Below are positions 59,249-64,000 of a DNA stretch of 64,000 nt, piece by piece; the first letter of the stretch is position 1; each line of letters opens with the position of its first letter. Source of the DNA: Celoporthe dispersa. Lineage: Eukaryota > Ascomycota > Sordariomycetes > Diaporthales > Cryphonectriaceae. The DNA is taken from contig WAID01000006.1 in the NCBI GenBank assembly GCA_016584495.1, positions 1,364,001 through 1,428,000 on the forward strand, read 5' to 3'. Made by a program: the position numbers and the translations under genes. The notes below the pieces were generated by a model that worked only from the letters and a program-made list of their open reading frames with translations, was not told the origin of the DNA and did no database searches.

Positions 59249-60232
59249 ATGGGTACGTGAGAACTCTTTTCTCAACCAGCCTTTGTATGCAAGTGGACGA
59301 TTGTTTTCGAACGATCGTCTGCGAACATGGGATGCTGCCAGCCCTCTCCGACGCTCCTTCATCACTATGGAGGCGGCAGGTAGAGGCTGGACGGAGAGAT
59401 TTGAGGAGTTGACTGTCGAAAGACGTCTTCCTTCAATTCTCGAGTGCTGCCATCATTTTTATGAGCATACTTGAAGCAAAGGGCTGACGAGGAAACTCTT
59501 GTCTTGTTTGCAGGTATCGATCTCGACCGCCACCACGTGCGCAGCACCCACCGCAAGGCGCCCAAGAGCGACAATGCCTACCTCAAGCTCCTGGTGAAGC
59601 TCTACCGCTTCCTGGCCCGTAAGTCTCCGGTTACCTTCAGACTCCCGTGCCTTCATGCCTCTCCCGATGTGCCGCTGTTGTGTCCTGCTCTGACCCTCGC
59701 CTTCCATCTGCCAGGCCGCACCGACTCCGCCTTCAACAAGGTCATCCTGCGCCGCCTGTTTATGTCCCGCATGAACCGCCCTCCCGTCTCCCCTGTCCCG
59801 CATCAACTCCAACATCAGCAAGGATGACAAGCGCACTGTCGTTATCGTCGGCACCGTCACCGATGACAACCGCCTGCTCGAGGTTCCCAAGGTGAACGTC
59901 GCTGCTCTGCGCTTCACTGCCACTGCCCGTGCCCGTATCCTGGCTGCTGGTGGCTCTGCCCAGACCCTCGACCAGCTGGCCCTCGAGAAGCCCACTGGTG
60001 CCAACACCCTGCTGCTGCGCGGCCCCAAGAACGCCCGTGAGGCCGTCAAGCACTTCGGCATGGGTCCTCACAAGCACAAGGTACGCTTTCACAAGCTCTA
60101 TTCGGGGAATCGGATACGATGTTGCAGGGCGTGCATATCTGACAAATTCTACAGAAGCCCCACGTCCTCTCCAAGGGTCGCAAGTTCGAGCGTGCCCGTG
60201 GTCGCAGACGCTCTCGTGGTTTCAAGGTCTAA
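59249..60232 (+). CDS. RPL18: 60S ribosomal protein L18 (eL18)
   Basis: Cytosolic large-subunit protein eL18. Exon 1 carries only ATGG (59249-59252). Further exons are 59514-59618 (IDLDRHHVRSTHRKAPKSDN), 59715-60080 and 60155-60232, ending KPHVLSKGRKFERARGRRR SRGFKV. Exon 3 has RTDSAFNKVILRRLFMSRMN, TVVIVGTVTDDNRLLEVPK and GANTLLLRGPKNAREAVKHF. All exon joints are GT-AG and match the family. Exons total 553 nt, one too many. The extra base is in a C4 run near 59790 (GTCTCCCCTGTC), where the protein should read VSLSRINSN. Without it the product is 183 aa, the standard length. For an essential single-function protein this is almost surely a base error. Intron 1 is long (261 nt) and holds a strong hairpin. 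Confidence 0.95.
59296..59319 (+). other. Perfect 10-bp hairpin with UUCG tetraloop in RPL18 intron 1
   Basis: The arm at 59296-59305 (GACGATTGTT) pairs with 59310-59319 (AACGATCGTC) over ten consecutive pairs, one of them a U-G wobble. The loop is TTCG, the very stable UUCG tetraloop. It lies 43 nt after the 5' splice site of the first intron. The pairing is read directly; a role is inference. Confidence 0.55.
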
Positions 60233-60746
60233 GGGCCTTGTTTGTTTCGGTCTCTTGGGATTTGGTGGTTATGGATCTGGTGGTCCTTACCCTGATGGCG
60301 CGCCCAGAATGGTTCCACTAGCCAGTCTCATGGTTATGGTCCTTTTGATGCATTCACGAGGGCGTTGTGGTGGCGCGGGCGTGAAATGGTTCTACCAAAA
60401 AGCTACTATGACTGAATTAAGGCTTCATTTCGCCCACACTCTATGGCTGAGTTGTACTATGTCCTCCGCGTGATGTGTGTGATATTGCCCAGTTCACCTC
60501 TGCGGGGTCACGAGACGTCGTTCTCGCCCCGTCTCGTTGGAGCACAAGAACCCTTTTTCTGCAGAAGGGCCGAGGTCACCGACCGTTTTGAAGGCGTGAC
60601 TAACCCGTGTTTGTACTGTTGATACATTCATCACTTGCTTGTCATACGTGTAGCACCTCTCGCGCGGCCCTCCAGGCATCTTCAACTGAGTTTCGTAGCG
60701 AAAAGACCACTGCGAGACTTGTAGATTAGACCACAGTGGCACCAGA
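60233..60746. other. Convergent 3' flanks
   Basis: Between RPL18 and MRM2 stops. No gene seen. Confidence 0.55.
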
Positions 60747-62193
60747 TCACCTCCCTTCAATCGTGGCGAGTGTGACCTCTCCTTTCCTCCTCAGGGCGAC
60801 AAAGTAAGCCTCCCTTGAATCCTGTGGCAAAGTCAGTAGTCGAACAATCATCACAAGTCATTTTCATCTAATCTTCCACCACATGTGACGGCACGGCAGC
60901 AGTAGACCGCCGGATTACACCGTAAAGCAAGAGTATTTCGCAGCCTTACCTTGCGCGAGGACTCCGGCTTCTCCCTCTTGACCTGGTCAAACATCTTCTG
61001 CAGCTTGGACTGGAACAGCTTGTCCTCAGCGCCCTGATAGAACTTGCACACGAAGTGGCCACCCTGTTTGAGGTTCTCCGAGGCAAAGGACAGAGCGGCG
61101 TAGCAGAGGTCCTGGTGTTGTCAGCCTGGTTGTGATCGGACCTTATGGACACCAGGAGGCAAGAGCAGAGTGAGGTGTGGGGAGGGGGATGGGGGTAAGG
61201 AAGCAACAGGCTTACCATACTCAGGGCGTGGTCCCGGAAGTTGATCCCGCTCGTGTTCATGAGCCTGTAGGGTCTACTCAGCGTGTTGCTCCTGAAGCCG
61301 GTCGTCTGAAACCAGGGTTCGCACATGTCGCTCATTACCACCTGTGTGTTCTCAATGTCATGTCAGCCGTCCGTCACTCTCTGTTCCCAAGAGAATATGA
61401 GAATGATCGTGGGTGCCAGCATATCGCGGGTCACCAGCAAGCAATACTCACATCCACCATCCGCCCTTGATCCTCCACCTCGGCCTCTGCAGCCTCGATA
61501 TCATGACTAGCCTGCTTCTCGAGGTCAATGTAGCTCAGCCTGTCCTGCACGACCTCACCTCTAACACCGCCCGCATCGGTCCCTGCCGCCTTGGCCTGGC
61601 CACCGGCCCCCAGGCCCTCTACATCTCCACCCTCGCCGCTTCTGGTGATGGTGCTGCTCATCATCGCCTCAAATTTCTTCTCCATGCTCCTCTCCTTCCG
61701 CTTCCGCCTCACCTGCTCCAGGAGCACCTCCTTCACCAGCCTCCGCACGTGCGGACTGAGGAAGTCACCCTGGATGCTCGTCACGCCGCGCGGCGGTTGT
61801 GCAGGTATGAGATCGATGCCCACCACGACGCCGTGCGGCTTTGTCCGCTCGATGGCGACCTGTGACCACGAGCCGGGCGCATACCCCAGGTCGACGATGG
61901 TCTGGTTGCGCCTGAAGAGGCTGTAGGCCGCGTCCATCTAGCAGCATGCCTAGGGTGAGCTCATGATACCTAGCAGAGCTGGGAGGTGTGGTGAGGAGAC
62001 GGATGCACGGACGCACCTCGAGCAGTTTGTACACGGCGCGGCTCTTGAGCCCTTGCACCTTGGCCGTGCGGGCATACTGGTCGCGGGACTGCCGAGCTTT
62101 CCATTGTGAGTTTGACGACGAGCTCCGTACGGTCGATCGGGGCATGGGCCTGCAGCTCGGGCACGTCCATCTCGGCCATGCTGACGACGGCAC
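60747..62193 (-). CDS. MRM2: Mitochondrial rRNA 2'-O-methyltransferase MRM2 (FtsJ/RrmJ type)
   Basis: Five exons, all phase 0: 62193-62017, 61937-61452, 61341-61216, 61111-60950 and 60821-60747; 1026 nt, 341 aa. The N-terminus (MPSSAWPRWTCPSCRPMPRS) is Arg/Ser-rich, as in a mitochondrial presequence. RrmJ-type features follow: QYARTAKVQGLKSRAVYKLLE (first catalytic Lys), SAM loop TIVDLGYAPGSWSQVA, GIDLIPAQPPRGVTSIQGDF, the catalytic Asp in VVMSDMCEPW, Lys in GGHFVCKFYQG, and Glu in SREAYFVALRR. This is the expected K-D-K-E tetrad. Between GDF and SDM there is an insertion of roughly 90 residues, Lys/Glu-rich then Gly/Ala-rich, absent from bacterial RrmJ. It modifies mitochondrial large-subunit rRNA by family inference. 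Confidence 0.92.
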
Positions 62194-63062
62194 TGAACGG
62201 TGGGCGGCGGCGCTTGGTGGTGTGGTGAGCGCGAGACGGCTCAGCGCGGAGGCGAGAGCCTCTCACTGAGCAGTCCGCGGCATGACTGGCCGCCTAGCAC
62301 AGGCTGCATTGGGATGAGGTGGACGCTGTCAGATGGCTGTTTTCATAGCATCTAGCATAAAAAAGAAGAAGAAAAACGACACCCAGTGGTAGGTCTTGTG
62401 TCGGAGAGCAAGGCTGGAAGGTGGTTTATGTCGTGTGTGCAAACAGTAGAGAATGAGTGGTCAACTGAAAAATCCCGGTTACTGTATGAAAAAAGGTCGC
62501 GCTAATGAAAATCCCCACTACCAACATCAGCAACATCAGCAACTAGAATTGAATCAGAGCTGCTTCTTCGCACACCACAAGAGAAAATTCTTCATATGGA
62601 AAAGCCGTTGAGGCAAAATGATAAATTTCAGAAGGACCTGTCCATCTCATGAGCCTCTTCATTTGCTCAAGTGATTGGATTTCCTTCGCCCAACTCCGTG
62701 CTGGCCCGAGACAAACGGACACCAAGAAATCTCCTTCAGCACGTCATTTAGCTTGTTGCCAACTCACAGCATGTAGATTGCAGTATGATCAATTTAGTAT
62801 TGCTTCTGGTCCGAGGCTAAAAAAACCTATCTATCGGGCCCATGGTCAAACATCCCATAAAACCTTTCGCCGTATTCCGGAGGCCTCTGTTCCTAAACGC
62901 CATTTCATCACCGAAGGAAAAAGACAAAGAGCAGAGCAATATAAACGCCGGGTTTAATGCGGTAAATGCAGGTTCTCAACCGGTTAGCTGTCACCGTCCA
63001 CCATACTTTCCTGGCTACAAGGTGTGTACACATCGCACAGCGATCACTATCATGCAGGATAA
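62194..63062. other. Intergenic
   Basis: MRM2 promoter and the 3' flank of the edge gene. No gene seen. Lower GC from 62350 to 62960. Confidence 0.5.
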
Positions 63063-64000
63063 TCAAGCCAAGAAGCTGGCACCCACACCTCTTCGGTCCT
63101 TCTTCAACGGCGAGAAGGACTTGCGCGGGAATGCTCCCCGCGCCAGAGAAGCAACCGGACCTTTTCTTGCAGCTTTGATACCCATGGGCTTCCGCTTAGT
63201 CGTAGCAGTCGCAACAGTAGGCACAGAGGGATTCGCCTCACCTGCATCCTCGTCCTTGTCGAATAGCGTCCCCTTGTTGCTGGCTCCGAGAAGCTTGCGC
63301 TTCTTCTTCTTGGGCTCCGGGTTGTGCGAGCTGGCATTCGACGTGTCTGCAGAGCTGATGACAGTCGACAGGGGCTTCTTGTTGGCGGTCACGTCATCTG
63401 TAGAGGCATTCTCCTTTTCGGTTGCCTCTGTCTCTTCGGTGGTCTTGTCAAGTGTGGAAGAGCTGTTGGTGGCAACAGTCTTGTTGGGCGAGAATTCCAT
63501 CAAGGCCTGCGCCTTGGGCCTGCCGCGGGCCTTCTTCTGATCCGCTGCTGCCGGTTTGGACTTGGTTGCCTTGAGAGCCTTGGCCACTGATTTGGCGGGC
63601 TGCTTGTCGGCAACAGGGAATTCCTCCGCCGGCTCGGCCTCGGGCTCGATGATTGGTGCAGCAGGGCCTCCTTTGCCCTCGAGGATAGAAGGTTCTTCCG
63701 CTTCCTCCTCTATCGTCTCGCTCAAGGTGATGGTATTCGATTTGTTGAGGAAGGGCGTGATGGAGAAGGTGGACTTCTCGCCGACTGTGGTGAGCTCAAG
63801 ACCTGCTCTCTTCTTAAGAGGGCGCTTTGTCTTTCCTTCCATGTGGCCAGGGGTATCCAGCATCATGTCGTCCACGCTGATCTCGTTCACCCGCCGCTTC
63901 TTTCCGGCCTGAGCCTTGCTCGGGGCCTTCTTTGGCTCATCATTGGGCTTGATGGGCACATTTGTCGTTGTCGTGCGAGCTTGGGTCAGCTCGGCCCGGG
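63063..64000 (-). CDS. C-terminal part of a nuclear-type basic protein, cut by the window edge
   Basis: The frame is open from the stop at 63063 to the right edge (64000), so the start lies outside the window. About 312 residues are seen. They are disordered and charged, with repeated Lys/Arg clusters that look like nuclear localisation signals (GKKRRVNE, KTKRPLKKRAG, EPKKKKRKLLG), an AT-hook-like KKARGRPKAQ, and a short ordered-looking block EKSTFSITPFLNKSNTITL. The C-terminus ends FSPLKKDRRGVGASFLA. Many Ser-Pro/Thr-Pro sites suggest phosphorylation. The composition fits a chromatin or chromosome-segregation protein, but I cannot name the family. Confidence 0.7.
   Translation of the reverse strand, partial: RAELTQARTTTTNVPIKPNDEPKKAPSKAQAGKKRRVNEISVDDMMLDTPGHMEGKTKRPLKKRAGLELTTVGEKSTFSITPFLNKSNTITLSETIEEEAEEPSILEGKGGPAAPIIEPEAEPAEEFPVADKQPAKSVAKALKATKSKPAAADQKKARGRPKAQALMEFSPNKTVATNSSSTLDKTTEETEATEKENASTDDVTANKKPLSTVISSADTSNASSHNPEPKKKKRKLLGASNKGTLFDKDEDAGEANPSVPTVATATTKRKPMGIKAARKGPVASLARGAFPRKSFSPLKKDRRGVGASFLA

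Overview
The window is nuclear DNA from a filamentous ascomycete (Pezizomycotina, most likely Sordariomycetes). The evidence is gene density of about one gene per 2.5 kb, short GT-AG introns (mostly 50-130 nt) with CTRAY-like branch sites, CT-rich leaders, and families typical of these fungi such as an AA11 chitin-active LPMO. No tRNA, rRNA, CRISPR array, transposase or reverse transcriptase was found. The species cannot be named from sequence alone.

Layout. 0-10 kb: QCR7 of respiratory complex III (-), a mitochondrial NAD+-type carrier (+), a small kinase-like orphan (-), an EthD-domain gene with an in-frame stop (-), and the CtIP/Sae2 DNA-end resection factor (+). 10-21 kb: ubiquitin protease UBP3/USP10 (+), an orphan basic coiled-coil protein (+), a DUF952 protein (-) and nucleoporin Nup84/Nup107 (-). 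21-31 kb is gene-poor and accessory in character: a Ser/Thr-rich secreted protein (-), a one-pass membrane protein (-), and a divergent pair made of a many-intron Hsp70-like ATPase (-) and an orphan coiled-coil protein (+). 31-38 kb: a lipocalin-like protein (+), an ASCH protein (+), an AA11 LPMO (-) and a two-helix membrane protein (-). 38-52 kb: an orphan with a repeated AGDxCAAKRAM motif (+), glutathione-dependent formaldehyde dehydrogenase (+), a Sac-domain phosphoinositide phosphatase (+), the 25S rRNA methyltransferase BMT6 (-) and a YPR011C-type carrier (+). 52-64 kb: a very long CorA-like membrane protein split by a stop codon (+), RPL18 (+), the mitochondrial rRNA methyltransferase MRM2 (-) and the C-terminal part of a nuclear-type basic protein that runs off the right edge (-).

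Most genes are unlinked housekeeping functions: mitochondrial respiration, transport and rRNA modification; ribosome; nuclear pore; DNA repair; phosphoinositide turnover. Two stretches look accessory by weaker coding bias and orphan content: 21.8-30.1 kb and 53.0-58.3 kb.

One feature affects the reading of the whole window. At least eight conserved or well-supported reading frames are interrupted by a net one-base shift that no intron can explain: QCR7, UBP3 twice, the 14.4-16 kb orphan, NUP84, the Sac gene, the CorA-like gene and RPL18. Several lie in short homopolymer runs. In most cases the summed exon lengths miss a multiple of three by exactly one base (the two UBP3 shifts cancel). Because RPL18 and QCR7 are core genes, base-level assembly error is the simplest explanation. 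The two premature stop codons (EthD gene and CorA-like gene) are of a different kind.
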